In this document: positions 35,406 through 44,237 of the stretch, in pieces
How the letters are laid out: every line of letters starts with the position of its first letter
How positions within the stretch are numbered: the first letter of the stretch is position 1
NCBI GenBank assembly: GCA_937959125.1
Contig: CALGQU010000056.1
Location: 1 to 46,695 of the forward strand
From: an uncultured Croceitalea sp.
Lineage (GTDB): Bacteria > Bacteroidota > Bacteroidia > Flavobacteriales > Flavobacteriaceae
Length of the DNA stretch: 46,695 nt
Direction: 5' to 3'
The notes under the pieces: generated by a model
The model's database searches: none
Told to the model about the DNA's origin: nothing
Seen by the model: only the letters and a program-made list of their open reading frames with translations
Program-made: the position numbers and the translations under genes

Positions 35406-35500
35406 ATAAAGGCTTAAAAAGTGTTTCGCTATCCAAATTATGGGAAATTTTTTCGGGCATCGAACTTCACCCATACTTTGAATTTTGCAAAGGCCTCCTA

Positions 35501-36559
35501 CTATGGGAACGTAGTAAAACGCTCATCAGAAAGGGAAAGCAAGAACGCTTTAAGATCGTCCTTATCTTTTTGGGATAGTCGCACCCCTCCCATACTTACG
35601 CTTTTCATCAAAGGGTCTATGGTTTCCGAATCTTGAAGTCCTTCGCTATAGTGATCGATTACCTCATCCAAAGTAGCAAAGCGCCCATCGTGCATATAGG
35701 GGGCGGTAAAGGCCAAGTTCCGCAAAGAAGGGGACCTGAACTTTCCGTTGTCATTAGGGTCGCCCGTTACAGCTCCCAAACCCAAATCCGAAAAAGCAGC
35801 GTCCAAGCCATTGTTATGAAAAAGATTGTCCGTCCACAAGGGATTGTTTGGATTCCCATGACAGTGAAAACAATCCCCTTTGGTCTCCATTAAAAATACA
35901 TTCAATCCATTTTGTTCTTGTTCCGTAAGTTCCAATTCCCCCAATAAGAAACGGTCAAATCTTGAGTTGGCGGAGACAAGGGTCCGCTCATACTGCGAAA
36001 GGGCTTTTACCACCTTAAGGGAATCGATTCCTTCTTCACCAAAAGCGTCTAAGAACAATTGGGGGTACTCCATATCCTGCTGTAATGCGGCAACGGCAGC
36101 ACTCCATGTATTCCCCATTTCATTGGGGTTGGTCACGGGTTCAAAAGCCTGCTCTTCCAAACTATTGGCGGCTCCGTCCCAAAAAAACCGTTCGTCATAA
36201 TTCCACGCCAAATTAAATAAGGGCATGCTGTTCCTATTGCCAAAACTTCCATTAATACCATCGCTGAACTGGGTATTGTCCGTAAAAGCATTTTGGGTAC
36301 TATGACAACTGGCACAAGCCACTGTTTTATCTGCTGATAGAATAGGGTCAAAAAACAGCTTTCTCCCCAAGGCTATGCCTTCGACCGTCTGCCGGTTGTC
36401 TACCGGTAAAATTGGGGGTAAAATCCGTTCCTCAAAAACCAAAGGCACTTCTAAAGGGAGTGGTGTAGGTCCAGAAACCACAAGAGGTTCCGTCTCACAT
36501 GCCACTGCAAAAAGAATAACACTTACTGCAAAAACAATATGTTTTCTGCATAAATTCAT
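35501..36559 (-). CDS. Di-haem cytochrome c peroxidase, MauG/MbnH type
   Basis: This 352-residue exported protein has a lipoprotein-like signal (AVACETEP). It has two c-type haem sites, CASCH (82-86) and CFHCH (230-234). Conserved blocks include KLFFDPILSADKTVACAS, FWDGAANSLEEQAF and APYMHDGRFATLDEVIDHY. Classic members reduce H2O2; MauG/MbnH members oxidise residues of a partner protein. It overlaps the MbnP-like gene by 4 bases, and in the known MbnP-MbnH pair MbnH converts a Trp of MbnP to kynurenine for copper binding. The MbnH role is therefore likely here but inferred from pairing. Confidence 0.9.
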   Translation of the reverse strand: MNLCRKHIVFAVSVILFAVACETEPLVVSGPTPLPLEVPLVFEERILPPILPVDNRQTVEGIALGRKLFFDPILSADKTVACASCHSTQNAFTDNTQFSDGINGSFGNRNSMPLFNLAWNYDERFFWDGAANSLEEQAFEPVTNPNEMGNTWSAAVAALQQDMEYPQLFLDAFGEEGIDSLKVVKALSQYERTLVSANSRFDRFLLGELELTEQEQNGLNVFLMETKGDCFHCHGNPNNPLWTDNLFHNNGLDAAFSDLGLGAVTGDPNDNGKFRSPSLRNLAFTAPYMHDGRFATLDEVIDHYSEGLQDSETIDPLMKSVSMGGVRLSQKDKDDLKAFLLSLSDERFTTFP

Positions 36560-37326
36560 GGTGTATTGTCCAACGCAAACACACTTTGCCCATTCTCATA
36601 AATCATGACTTGCGCATTGAAATTTGGCATTAGCCGGGAGCCCAACACATTTAGATCCCATAGGTTAGGATTTTTAAACCACTCCGCAACATTCATTCCT
36701 ATTCCGATAGTGGTGTTTTGGGAAAGGTCTACGGGACCTAAGTTTACGGTAAAGAAAGTATCTTGGAAACGTTGGGTTTCGCCAGCGTTGTCCACCGCTC
36801 TAATGGCATGGTATTGGTATCCTGTTTCCGTATCGGATGCATCAATGAACTTTCCCTCCAATTGCATAAAATGGTAGCCGCCACCTAGCATCATGGGAAC
36901 ATTCCAAGAAACGGAATTTAAATCCAGATACGCCCCATCTACATTATCTTCATTATCAAAACCAAAAGTGAAGGAAACATTGCTGTAATTTTCAACAGGA
37001 ACTTCTTGGGGCAGTGAAAAAGAAAGCCCCGTATCCCTAGTGACATCAATAAGATGATACCCGTCTAGGGTTATGGATTGGCCATCAGCACGCTCAAAAG
37101 TAACATCGGAGATTAAATAGCGTAGCAGTTCCACACTCATCAATTGCCCATTGGCATTGGCAAACTTTAGCGTATTCAAATCGTCTCCCGTTATTGATTC
37201 CCCATCCCAATTATGGTTAAAAGTAAGGGTTACAGGTACTGGGGCATTGGTCTGGGAGGCTTCTTCGCTACATCCAAAAAAGAGCATCCCAAAGAGTCCT
37301 ATTACCCAAAAGTTCATTTTTTTCAT
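36556..37326 (-). CDS. MbnP-like lipoprotein
   Basis: This 256-residue lipoprotein (lipobox FFGC, Cys19) belongs to the MbnP-like family: LTFNHNWDGESITGDD near the start, VELLRYLISDVTFERADG, and the block WNVPMMLGGGYHFMQLEGKF (Trp141 to Phe160). Known MbnP binds copper through a kynurenine made from a Trp by its di-haem partner. Which Trp would be changed here cannot be told from sequence alone. It overlaps the peroxidase downstream and the propeller gene upstream by 4 bases each. I see no methanobactin precursor gene nearby. Confidence 0.86.
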   Translation of the reverse strand: MKKMNFWVIGLFGMLFFGCSEEASQTNAPVPVTLTFNHNWDGESITGDDLNTLKFANANGQLMSVELLRYLISDVTFERADGQSITLDGYHLIDVTRDTGLSFSLPQEVPVENYSNVSFTFGFDNEDNVDGAYLDLNSVSWNVPMMLGGGYHFMQLEGKFIDASDTETGYQYHAIRAVDNAGETQRFQDTFFTVNLGPVDLSQNTTIGIGMNVAEWFKNPNLWDLNVLGSRLMPNFNAQVMIYENGQSVFALDNTP

Positions 37327-38666
37327 CGCAATTCAATTTTTATAATATCGGTAAACCCTTTGTTTTCTTTTACATCTTTATCGGCACTGGCAGATTCTCC
37401 CACCACTACTACCGTTCCGTTTTGTAATTGGGCAATGCTATGGCCAAAATCAATTTCCGAACCCCCAAAGGTCCATTGTTGTTCTAAAAGGCCATTTTCA
37501 TCAATCTTTAATACCCAAACATCATTCTTTCCATTATTTGCGGTAAGCGGGCCATCCAAACTTCGGGAACTTCCGGTAATAAAGTAGCCGCCATCTTGGG
37601 AAGGGCTTATATCCCGACCAACATCAAACGCACTGCCCCCAAAGGTGCTTTCCCAAAGGATACCCCCATCGGCATCAATATGTACCAACCAGACATCCGC
37701 CCCGCCATTGTTTACCCCTACATCTTGGTCCGTACTTCGGGTATCGCCCACAATAAGATAGTTCCCATTTTCTGTGGCGACAGCAGCCCTTGCCTGATCA
37801 ATTTCAGAACCCCCATAACTTTTCTGCCATTGCAAACTACCCTCTGCCGTGATTTTAACCACCCAAAAATCATAACTCCCTTTGTGCTCCGAAATATCGA
37901 TATCATTGCTGTCCGAAGATCCGATAATAAGATAACCTTCATCATTTGCAGCTACTACTTCAAAGGCGGAATCCGTAAAAGTGCCGCCAAAAAAATTGCT
38001 CCATTCCAACATACCGTTGGAATCCAACTTTAAAGCCCAATAGTTGCCCCCCGCATGGCGTTGTCGTTGTAGTGTTGTGCCTTCTCCTTGGGAAGCGGTG
38101 ACATCCAATTCCCCAACCACTAAAAAGCCCTGGTCGCTTGTCTCTAATATGGATAAGGCTTCATCCCGGCCAGAAAATCCATAGGAACGTTCCCATTGCA
38201 ATTCCCCAACAGCGTTTACTTTAACAATCCAATAGTCCTGGGCACCGGCATTCTGGCTGACATCCCCATCTGCACTTGTACTGTAACCCACAATGGCATA
38301 ACCGCCATCGCTGGTCTGTACTATAGCATTCCCACGGTCGTCACCGCTACCTCCATAACTTTTTGACCATTGCAAAGTGCCTTCTTCATCATATTTCAAG
38401 AGCCAATAATCAAAACTGGTATCCGTTTTATCCGTAACGTCCCCATCTGCACTTTGGGTATGCCCTAAAATGGCATAACCGCCATCTAAGGTTGCAATTA
38501 CAGCATTGGCATTATCGTTAAGACTGCCACCTATATTGCTTATGGTGGTTATGGCTGCAATGGGTTCCATTTCCATGGCCATTTCCTCTGGCTCATTGTC
38601 ATTGGAACAAGCAACTATCAAAACTAGCAGTAGGGGAAGGAAGAATGCGATTCCTTTATTTTTCAT
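37323..38666 (-). CDS. Seven-repeat beta-propeller-like lipoprotein
   Basis: This 447-residue lipoprotein (signal LLVLIVACSNDNE) is made almost wholly of seven repeats of about 50-55 residues. Each has the pattern GGS-x2-D, about ten residues, DGGY-x-I-x-G, an ADGD-like turn, then D-x-W-hydrophobic-h-K, about six residues, L-x-W-x-x-S. Seven units suggest a seven-bladed propeller. Function is unknown; it may bind a partner at the outer membrane. Its stop overlaps the MbnP-like start (ATGA) and it starts 24 bases after the choice-of-anchor-B gene, so it belongs to the same operon. Confidence 0.85.
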   Translation of the reverse strand: MKNKGIAFFLPLLLVLIVACSNDNEPEEMAMEMEPIAAITTISNIGGSLNDNANAVIATLDGGYAILGHTQSADGDVTDKTDTSFDYWLLKYDEEGTLQWSKSYGGSGDDRGNAIVQTSDGGYAIVGYSTSADGDVSQNAGAQDYWIVKVNAVGELQWERSYGFSGRDEALSILETSDQGFLVVGELDVTASQGEGTTLQRQRHAGGNYWALKLDSNGMLEWSNFFGGTFTDSAFEVVAANDEGYLIIGSSDSNDIDISEHKGSYDFWVVKITAEGSLQWQKSYGGSEIDQARAAVATENGNYLIVGDTRSTDQDVGVNNGGADVWLVHIDADGGILWESTFGGSAFDVGRDISPSQDGGYFITGSSRSLDGPLTANNGKNDVWVLKIDENGLLEQQWTFGGSEIDFGHSIAQLQNGTVVVVGESASADKDVKENKGFTDIIKIELR

Positions 38667-38690
38667 TTTAATAAGTTCAGATAGGATTTC

Positions 38691-39950
38691 TTATTGCGCA
38701 CGTCTTACTACAAACAAACCGGTATTGCTATCATTGATTAAGATTTTCCCGCTTTCAAAATAGGGATATACGCTCCAAACCCCGTTAAAGCTGGCGGAGT
38801 CATTGCTAGGGAACGTATCAAAAAAGCCTGTTTCGGTCATGTTCTCATTGGCAATATCAGAAATGTCAAGCACCCGCATACCTGCTGTGTAGTTGGCTAG
38901 GTAATATTCGTCGCCCAATACGTAACCGTTATGATCTATGGCTTGGGTAGGTCCAGTATATTCAAAATGCAATACGGGATTGTCCAAATCTTGCATGTCA
39001 AAAATCAAGGTTCTGGAATTAAAACCAAAATCTTGCTCGTCCAACTCATCGCCTAAGATAAAAAAGCGATGGTCCTCTGTAAACCAGCCTTGGTGGGTAT
39101 ACCCTAAATTGGAATAGCTTATGGTACTTATTTCGGTTGGCGCATTCTTATCCGTAATGTTGGCTATGGCAATCTCGTTTTCGTTAGATCCTATAAAAAT
39201 TTCGTTCCCTGTATAATCCATATCTGGACCATTATAGGTAATCACTTGGGCATCATGGGTATACCCATTGGTTCCATAGCCCCCTACACCAGTGGGACTT
39301 AAAGGATTTTGTATATCTACAAAATGAGCGCCCCCATTAAAAGCATCGTTCCGGGCCGTTCCCACGGGATACGCAAAACCCATTTCTTCATTGATTACAA
39401 TGTTATGGGCATTACCAATACCTGTGTAAACAGCGTCTGCGGTAAAATTTTGTGCTTCGGTCAATCCGCGCAATCTGGTCAAATCAAACACCTGCATTCC
39501 GTGGCCTGCAGCTTCAGAAACTATAAAAGCATAATTGTCATACACTTTTACGTCCCGCCAAGTGCTAGGGTTTGTAGCCGTTGGTAATTTGCCCAAATAC
39601 AAGGGTTCGTCCCCAGAGACATCCACAAAGGCGGTTCCATTATTCAAGCCTACCAAGGCATACTCGTTCCCGGTATCCGGATCGGTCCAACCCCAAATAT
39701 CATTTGCCGAGTTGGCAGACAGTTCTGCTAGGGTAACCCTGCCCAATAAATCAAAACCATTACAGGGAAAATCCCCGGCCATGCCGTTTTCGCAAGGTAC
39801 TATGCCAGTTGTTGTGTCCATACCATCGTCATCCATCATCATAATGGTGTCGTCGTCCGGCGTAGTCTGTATGCCATTGTCATCGCTTCCGCAAGAACAA
39901 ATGAAAGTTAAAAGCAGGCATGATAGTAGTGTGGGGATACTTTTTTTCAT
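38691..39950 (-). CDS. Choice-of-anchor-B-like propeller lipoprotein
   Basis: I choose the ATG at 39950 (MKKSIPTLLSCLLLTFICSC), giving 419 residues with a lipobox at CSCG. The longer frame to 39983 runs into the divergent thiL promoter. An acidic linker (DDDTIMMMDDDGMD) is followed by LVIVD-like beta-propeller repeats: ALVGLNNGTAFVDVSGDEP, WRDVKVYDNYAFIVSEA, HGMQVFDLTRLRGL, HNIVINEEMGFAYPVGT and VLDISDIANEN. It resembles the choice-of-anchor B family of surface proteins. As first gene of the four-gene operon it may supply the outer-membrane part of a metal-related system; that is inference. Confidence 0.85.
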   Translation of the reverse strand: MKKSIPTLLSCLLLTFICSCGSDDNGIQTTPDDDTIMMMDDDGMDTTTGIVPCENGMAGDFPCNGFDLLGRVTLAELSANSANDIWGWTDPDTGNEYALVGLNNGTAFVDVSGDEPLYLGKLPTATNPSTWRDVKVYDNYAFIVSEAAGHGMQVFDLTRLRGLTEAQNFTADAVYTGIGNAHNIVINEEMGFAYPVGTARNDAFNGGAHFVDIQNPLSPTGVGGYGTNGYTHDAQVITYNGPDMDYTGNEIFIGSNENEIAIANITDKNAPTEISTISYSNLGYTHQGWFTEDHRFFILGDELDEQDFGFNSRTLIFDMQDLDNPVLHFEYTGPTQAIDHNGYVLGDEYYLANYTAGMRVLDISDIANENMTETGFFDTFPSNDSASFNGVWSVYPYFESGKILINDSNTGLFVVRRAQ

Positions 39951-40000
39951 GTTTATGTATTGGGTGTTATAGTAAAGATACAATTTTAAAGTATTCGGTT

Positions 40001-40008
40001 TATTTTTG
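40001..40008 (+). promoter_or_regulatory. Putative -7 element of thiL, nearly leaderless
   Basis: TATTTTTG matches TAnnTTTG exactly and ends 4 bases before the thiL ATG at 40013. If it is used, transcription would start at or within a few bases of the start codon. Confidence 0.4.
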
Positions 40009-40012
40009 CAGG

Positions 40013-41053
40013 ATGCTAGCAGATAAAAACGAAGCCCGTACCTCTTTAGAAGAACTTGGGGAATTTGGCCTGATCAAACACCTTACCAAAGACTTTGATA
40101 TCCATCAAGCATCTACTGTGAAAGGTATTGGGGACGACGCCGCTATTTTGGATTTTAAAGATTCCAAAACTGTGGTGTCCACCGATCTTTTAATAGAAGG
40201 TGTCCATTTTGACCTTAGTTATATGCCTCTAAAGCATTTAGGGTACAAAGCAGTGATCGTTAACCTCTCTGATATTTATGCCATGAACGCCATGGCTACC
40301 CATATAACGGTTTCCATAGCCGTCTCCAACAGGTTTCCTTTAGAAGCCTTGGAAGAATTCTATAGTGGTGTGGCTATGGCCTGCAAAGTCTATGGCGTTG
40401 ACCTTATCGGCGGGGACACCACTTCCTCAACAAAAGGGATGCTCATAAGCGTTACGGCCCTAGGACAGGCTGCGGAAAAAGATATTGTTTACCGCAACGG
40501 TTCCAAAGAAAATGATTTGTTAGTGGTCACTGGGGACTTGGGCGGAGCATATCTTGGCTTGCAAGTCTTGGAACGGGAAAACGAGGTGTTTAAGGTAAAC
40601 CCGGGCAATCAACCGGATTTGGAGCCTTATTCCTATTTAGTGGAAAGGCAATTAAAACCCGAAGCGCGAAAGGATATAGTGGGCTTGTTGGAAAAACTGG
40701 AAGTTTGTCCAACGGCAATGATCGATATTAGTGATGGTCTATCCTCTGAAATTTTACATCTGTGCAAACAAAGCGAGGTAGGCTGTAACCTTTATGAAGA
40801 TAAGATTCCCTTAGACCCAACCGTAATTAGTACTGCGGAAGAGTTTAAAATGGATAGTACCATGATTGCCTTAAGTGGTGGGGAGGATTATGAGCTGCTA
40901 TTTACTATTGACCAAAAAGATTTTCCAAAAATAAAGGGTAATCCGCACCTAACGGTCATAGGCCATATGTCTGAAAAAGCGGAAGGTGTGCATCTTATAG
41001 CACGGGACAGTTCTAAAATTCCGATAAAGGCGCAGGGTTGGAATTCTTTTTAA
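40013..41053 (+). CDS. thiL: Thiamine-monophosphate kinase
   Basis: ThiL phosphorylates thiamine monophosphate to thiamine pyrophosphate, the active cofactor. I choose the ATG at 40013 (MLADKNEARTSLEELGEFGL), giving 346 residues; the frame is open to 39920 but that crosses the promoter. Motifs are GIGDDAAIL, VSTDLLIEGVHF, YKAVIVNLSDIYAMNA and LIGGDTTSS, with MIDISDGLSSE and LSGGEDYELLF in the C-terminal half. The protein has the AIR-synthase-like fold. No other thiamine genes are adjacent. It converges on the small zinc-ribbon-like gene; the two stop codons overlap. Confidence 0.96.
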   Translation: MLADKNEARTSLEELGEFGLIKHLTKDFDIHQASTVKGIGDDAAILDFKDSKTVVSTDLLIEGVHFDLSYMPLKHLGYKAVIVNLSDIYAMNAMATHITVSIAVSNRFPLEALEEFYSGVAMACKVYGVDLIGGDTTSSTKGMLISVTALGQAAEKDIVYRNGSKENDLLVVTGDLGGAYLGLQVLERENEVFKVNPGNQPDLEPYSYLVERQLKPEARKDIVGLLEKLEVCPTAMIDISDGLSSEILHLCKQSEVGCNLYEDKIPLDPTVISTAEEFKMDSTMIALSGGEDYELLFTIDQKDFPKIKGNPHLTVIGHMSEKAEGVHLIARDSSKIPIKAQGWNSF

Positions 41054-41319
41054 GCAACGTTTTTACGTGCTATTGTCCTAGCCGATCTGCGGTTGCGTTT
41101 TTGGTACATGTCTTCCAATGTACTGTTAATTTCTTGCATTTGGGGCGTTAGGGCAGAAAGCTTGCCGCGTTCATCCGTGGTCACCTGTTTTTGGCAATGC
41201 AGACAACGGTATTCCTGTATGTGTTCCGTTACCTTTTTTGATACTACAAAATGATGTCCAAAGAAATTGCAAAAGATGCCGGTAAGTTTGTTGCCGTCAG
41301 AAGGAGTAGTTTGTTTCAT
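41050..41319 (-). CDS. Small zinc-ribbon-like protein
   Basis: This 89-residue protein has a probable zinc site formed by CNFFGHHF in the N-terminal part and YRCLHCQKQ after about 25 residues. The C-GH-x(n)-C-x2-C layout reminds me of DUF1660. The C-terminal half is a basic helix (YQKRNRRSARTIARKN) that could contact nucleic acid. Function is unknown. Its stop codon overlaps the thiL stop on the opposite strand by the bases TTAA. Confidence 0.7.
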   Translation of the reverse strand: MKQTTPSDGNKLTGIFCNFFGHHFVVSKKVTEHIQEYRCLHCQKQVTTDERGKLSALTPQMQEINSTLEDMYQKRNRRSARTIARKNVA

Positions 41320-41573
41320 AAAATCATAATTTAAAACTGCACGGTCTCGATTTGGGGTCGATAAATGCTTTAGTTGATGTTGGTTATACGCAGTGTATAA
41401 CAGTTTGGTTTATAGGGCAACGCCCCGGATTTCCAGTTTATTCTTTTGGACACGGTTTTTTTTTGATTTTTTCGATGAACTGCACAAATTCGATGAAATG
41501 TTCAGAAAAATCGATAAAACGACTTGGCTTTGAATATACAAATTTGACCTATCTTTCCAAATATTTTTCGCTT
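41320..41573. promoter_or_regulatory. brnQ upstream region with inverted and direct repeats
   Basis: This 254-base region carries a perfect 7-base inverted repeat (GTTATAC at 41383-41389, GTATAAC at 41395-41401) and two copies of TTCGATGAA at 41471-41479 and 41489-41497, spaced 18 bases start to start. TATTTTTC at 41562-41569, near the -7 consensus, ends 4 bases before the brnQ ATG. The repeats are candidate regulator sites. Confidence 0.3.
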
Positions 41574-42848
41574 ATGATCACCAAAAGGAATGTTCTTGTA
41601 GTTGCATTCGCACTTTTTTCGTTGTTTTTTGGCGCAGGCAATCTTGTTCTCCCTCCCCAGCTAGGTTTTAAAGGGGGTGAAGCTTGGTGGTTGGTTACTT
41701 TTGGGTTCTGTCTTTCAGCTGTGGTCATTCCCATTTTAGGGATTTGGGCCCACGCCAAATTACAGGGCACCATGTTCGATTTTGCCAAAAAGGTATCCCC
41801 AGTTTTTAGCTTGGTCTATTGCTATTTGGTCTATGCCATTTCCATAAGCCTCCCTTCCCCTAGAACAGCATCCGTTACCCATGAAATGGGCATTGCTCCT
41901 TTTTTTGATTCGTCTTCGCTGCTTACCAGTTTGCTTTACTTTCTTTTGGTCTTTGTGTTTGTGGTCAATCGGTCCAAAATTCTGGATATCATTGGCAAGA
42001 TTTTGACACCTGCCATCATCCTGATCTTGGTAGCCATCATTGCACAAGCCATTTTTGGGTTCGAGTTTAACTTTGGCCCCACTTCTTTTGATAGTCCTTT
42101 TAGCAAGGGTGTTTTAGAAGGCTATCAGACTTTTGATGCCATTGGGGCTGTGGTCGTAGGTGGAGTGCTTATCATTTCCATCAACCTAAAAAACGATAAG
42201 ATTCCCTATCAAGAAAAAAAGAACCTCATTGTTAAAGCCGGTATTTTCTCTGGATTGGGTCTTTTCTTGATTTATACCGGCCTCATCCTTACAGGGGCGG
42301 TGTTCCATTCCGAGTTTGAAGCCGATATTTCACGAACGGCATTGCTAAGCGGTATAAGTGTAGAAACCTTGGGCAGTACGGCGAACCTTCTTTTAAGCGT
42401 CTTGGTAAGTCTGGCCTGTTTTACTACGGCTGTTGGTATCGTTACCGGTACCGCCGATTTTGTAAAAGGGCAGTTCAACAATTCCAGAACGGCCTATCTG
42501 ATCACCACGGTCATTGGGTGTGTGTTGGGTGTGGCCATGGGGCAATTTAATGTGGGCTATATTATTGCCGTGGCACTACCCGCCTTAATGTTTATTTATC
42601 CCATTACCATCGTCTTGATTATCCTTAATGTTCTACCGGAGCGTTATGCCTCACCCAACGTATTCCGATGGGTAGTGGCCACCACCATTTTATTCAGTAT
42701 CCCGGATTTTTTGGCGACCGTTCCGGCATTGGCTCCTAAAGAGGATTTGTTTGCCTGGATTCCTTTAAGCCAGTTCCATATGGGTTGGGTGCTGCCGGCT
42801 TTGGTGGTGTTTATTGGAGTGAATTTTGTAAGTAAGAATGAAGACTAA
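41574..42848 (+). CDS. brnQ: Branched-chain amino acid transporter, LIVCS family
   Basis: This is an inner-membrane symporter for leucine, isoleucine and valine. I choose the ATG at 41574 (MITKRNVLVVAFALFSLFFG), giving 424 residues and about 12 membrane segments; the frame is open to 41352 but that region is not protein-like and holds regulatory repeats. Family signatures are FFGAGNLVLPPQLGFKGG in the first helix, YCYLVYAISISLPSPRTASV and YQTFDAIGAVVVGGVLI. It stands alone and may be controlled through the repeats upstream. Confidence 0.94.
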   Translation: MITKRNVLVVAFALFSLFFGAGNLVLPPQLGFKGGEAWWLVTFGFCLSAVVIPILGIWAHAKLQGTMFDFAKKVSPVFSLVYCYLVYAISISLPSPRTASVTHEMGIAPFFDSSSLLTSLLYFLLVFVFVVNRSKILDIIGKILTPAIILILVAIIAQAIFGFEFNFGPTSFDSPFSKGVLEGYQTFDAIGAVVVGGVLIISINLKNDKIPYQEKKNLIVKAGIFSGLGLFLIYTGLILTGAVFHSEFEADISRTALLSGISVETLGSTANLLLSVLVSLACFTTAVGIVTGTADFVKGQFNNSRTAYLITTVIGCVLGVAMGQFNVGYIIAVALPALMFIYPITIVLIILNVLPERYASPNVFRWVVATTILFSIPDFLATVPALAPKEDLFAWIPLSQFHMGWVLPALVVFIGVNFVSKNED

Positions 42849-42932
42849 GGATTTTTACCGATACACAACATATTAGAGTCTATTCAAATAACATGCGCAA
42901 ATGACTTTCACCAATTAACAAATACCCTTTAA

Positions 42933-44228
42933 CTATTCCCTATTCATCAACTCCTCAATCTCCTCTGCTTCAATAGGAATATTGGCCATCAGATTAAACG
43001 GTTCCCCATTTTCTTGGATGACCACATCATCTTCTATACGGATACCAAAACCTTCATCGGGAATATAAATGCCCGGTTCCACGGTAAAGACCATATTAGC
43101 TTTCATAGGGGTTTTTAAGGCGCCATAGTCATGGGTGTCCAAGCCTATATGATGGCTGGTGCCATGCATAAAGTACTTTTTGTAGGCGGGCCAATTGGGG
43201 TCCTCGTTTTGCACATCGGATTTGTCCAACAAACCTAGCCCCATCAATTCTGAGGTCATGATCTTTCCACATTCCTTATGATATTCTGCCCACAACGTTC
43301 CCGGGACCAACATTTTGGTCGCTTCCTTTTTAACGTGCAGTACGGCATCATACACTTCCCGTTGTCTTTTGGTGTATTTGCCGTTTACGGGAATGGTACG
43401 GGTAAGGTCACTGGAATAATTGGCGTATTCCGCAGCGACATCCATCAAAATTAAATCGCCGTCCTTGCACTGTTGGTTGTTCTCTATATAATGAAGCACA
43501 TTGGCATTGTTACCGGAAGCGATAATGGGGGTATATGCAAAGCCTTTGGAGCGGTTTCGGATAAATTCGTGCAGCAGTTCCGCTTCTATTTCGTATTCCC
43601 AGACACCGGGTTTGGTAAATTCCAATACCCTTCGAAACCCTTTTTCCGTAATGTTGCAGGCGGTTTGCATCAAGGCGATTTCTTCGGGTTCCTTTACGCC
43701 TCTAATCTTTTGAAGTATCGGGTTGCTCTTGGCCCATTGATGGGCTGGAAAATCCTTTTTGCACTTTGCTATAAAGCGATCTTCGCGGGTTTGGGTTTCC
43801 ACGGCTTGGCGGTAATGCTCGTTGGTATTGAAATAAATGGTATCGGCCTCCGTCATCAAATCAAAAAATACCTTGTCAAAATCCGATAACCAAAAGATGG
43901 TCTCAATTCCGGAGACTTCGGTAGCCCGCTCCTTGGTCAGTTTTTCCCCTTCCCAAACCGCGATATGGGCATTGGTCTCCCGCACAAAAAGGACTTCCCG
44001 GTGTTTCGGGTTGCAAGCATCAGGGAACAAGACCAAAATGGTTTCTTCTTGGTCGGCACCACTCAAATAAAAAATATCCCTATGCTGCTCAAAAGGCATC
44101 GTACTATCGGCACTTATCGGATAAATATCATTGGAATTAAAGACCGCAATGCTTTTGGGCTGCATCTGGGCCATAAATTTCTTTCGGTTTTTACCAAAAA
44201 GTTGGTTGCTGATCGCTTCGTATTTCAT
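42933..44228 (-). CDS. pepP: Xaa-Pro aminopeptidase (M24B, aminopeptidase P)
   Basis: This cytosolic metallopeptidase releases N-terminal residues in front of proline. The 431-residue protein has the N-terminal creatinase-like domain with FYLSGADQEETILVLFPD and a C-terminal pita-bread domain. The metal ligands lie in LILMDVAAEYANYSSDLTRT (two Asp), MHGTSHHIGLDTHD (His), MVFTVEPGIYIP (Glu) and GIRIEDDVVI (Glu). A start codon 9 bases after the small membrane protein gene suggests a two-gene operon. Confidence 0.95.
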   Translation of the reverse strand: MKYEAISNQLFGKNRKKFMAQMQPKSIAVFNSNDIYPISADSTMPFEQHRDIFYLSGADQEETILVLFPDACNPKHREVLFVRETNAHIAVWEGEKLTKERATEVSGIETIFWLSDFDKVFFDLMTEADTIYFNTNEHYRQAVETQTREDRFIAKCKKDFPAHQWAKSNPILQKIRGVKEPEEIALMQTACNITEKGFRRVLEFTKPGVWEYEIEAELLHEFIRNRSKGFAYTPIIASGNNANVLHYIENNQQCKDGDLILMDVAAEYANYSSDLTRTIPVNGKYTKRQREVYDAVLHVKKEATKMLVPGTLWAEYHKECGKIMTSELMGLGLLDKSDVQNEDPNWPAYKKYFMHGTSHHIGLDTHDYGALKTPMKANMVFTVEPGIYIPDEGFGIRIEDDVVIQENGEPFNLMANIPIEAEEIEELMNRE

Positions 44229-44237
44229 CTGGGCAGT

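Noticed and set aside
39951-39983. Upstream start for the choice-of-anchor-B-like gene
   Set aside because: MKKSIPTLL begins a complete lipoprotein signal peptide at 39950; the 11 codons before it lie in the divergent promoter region.
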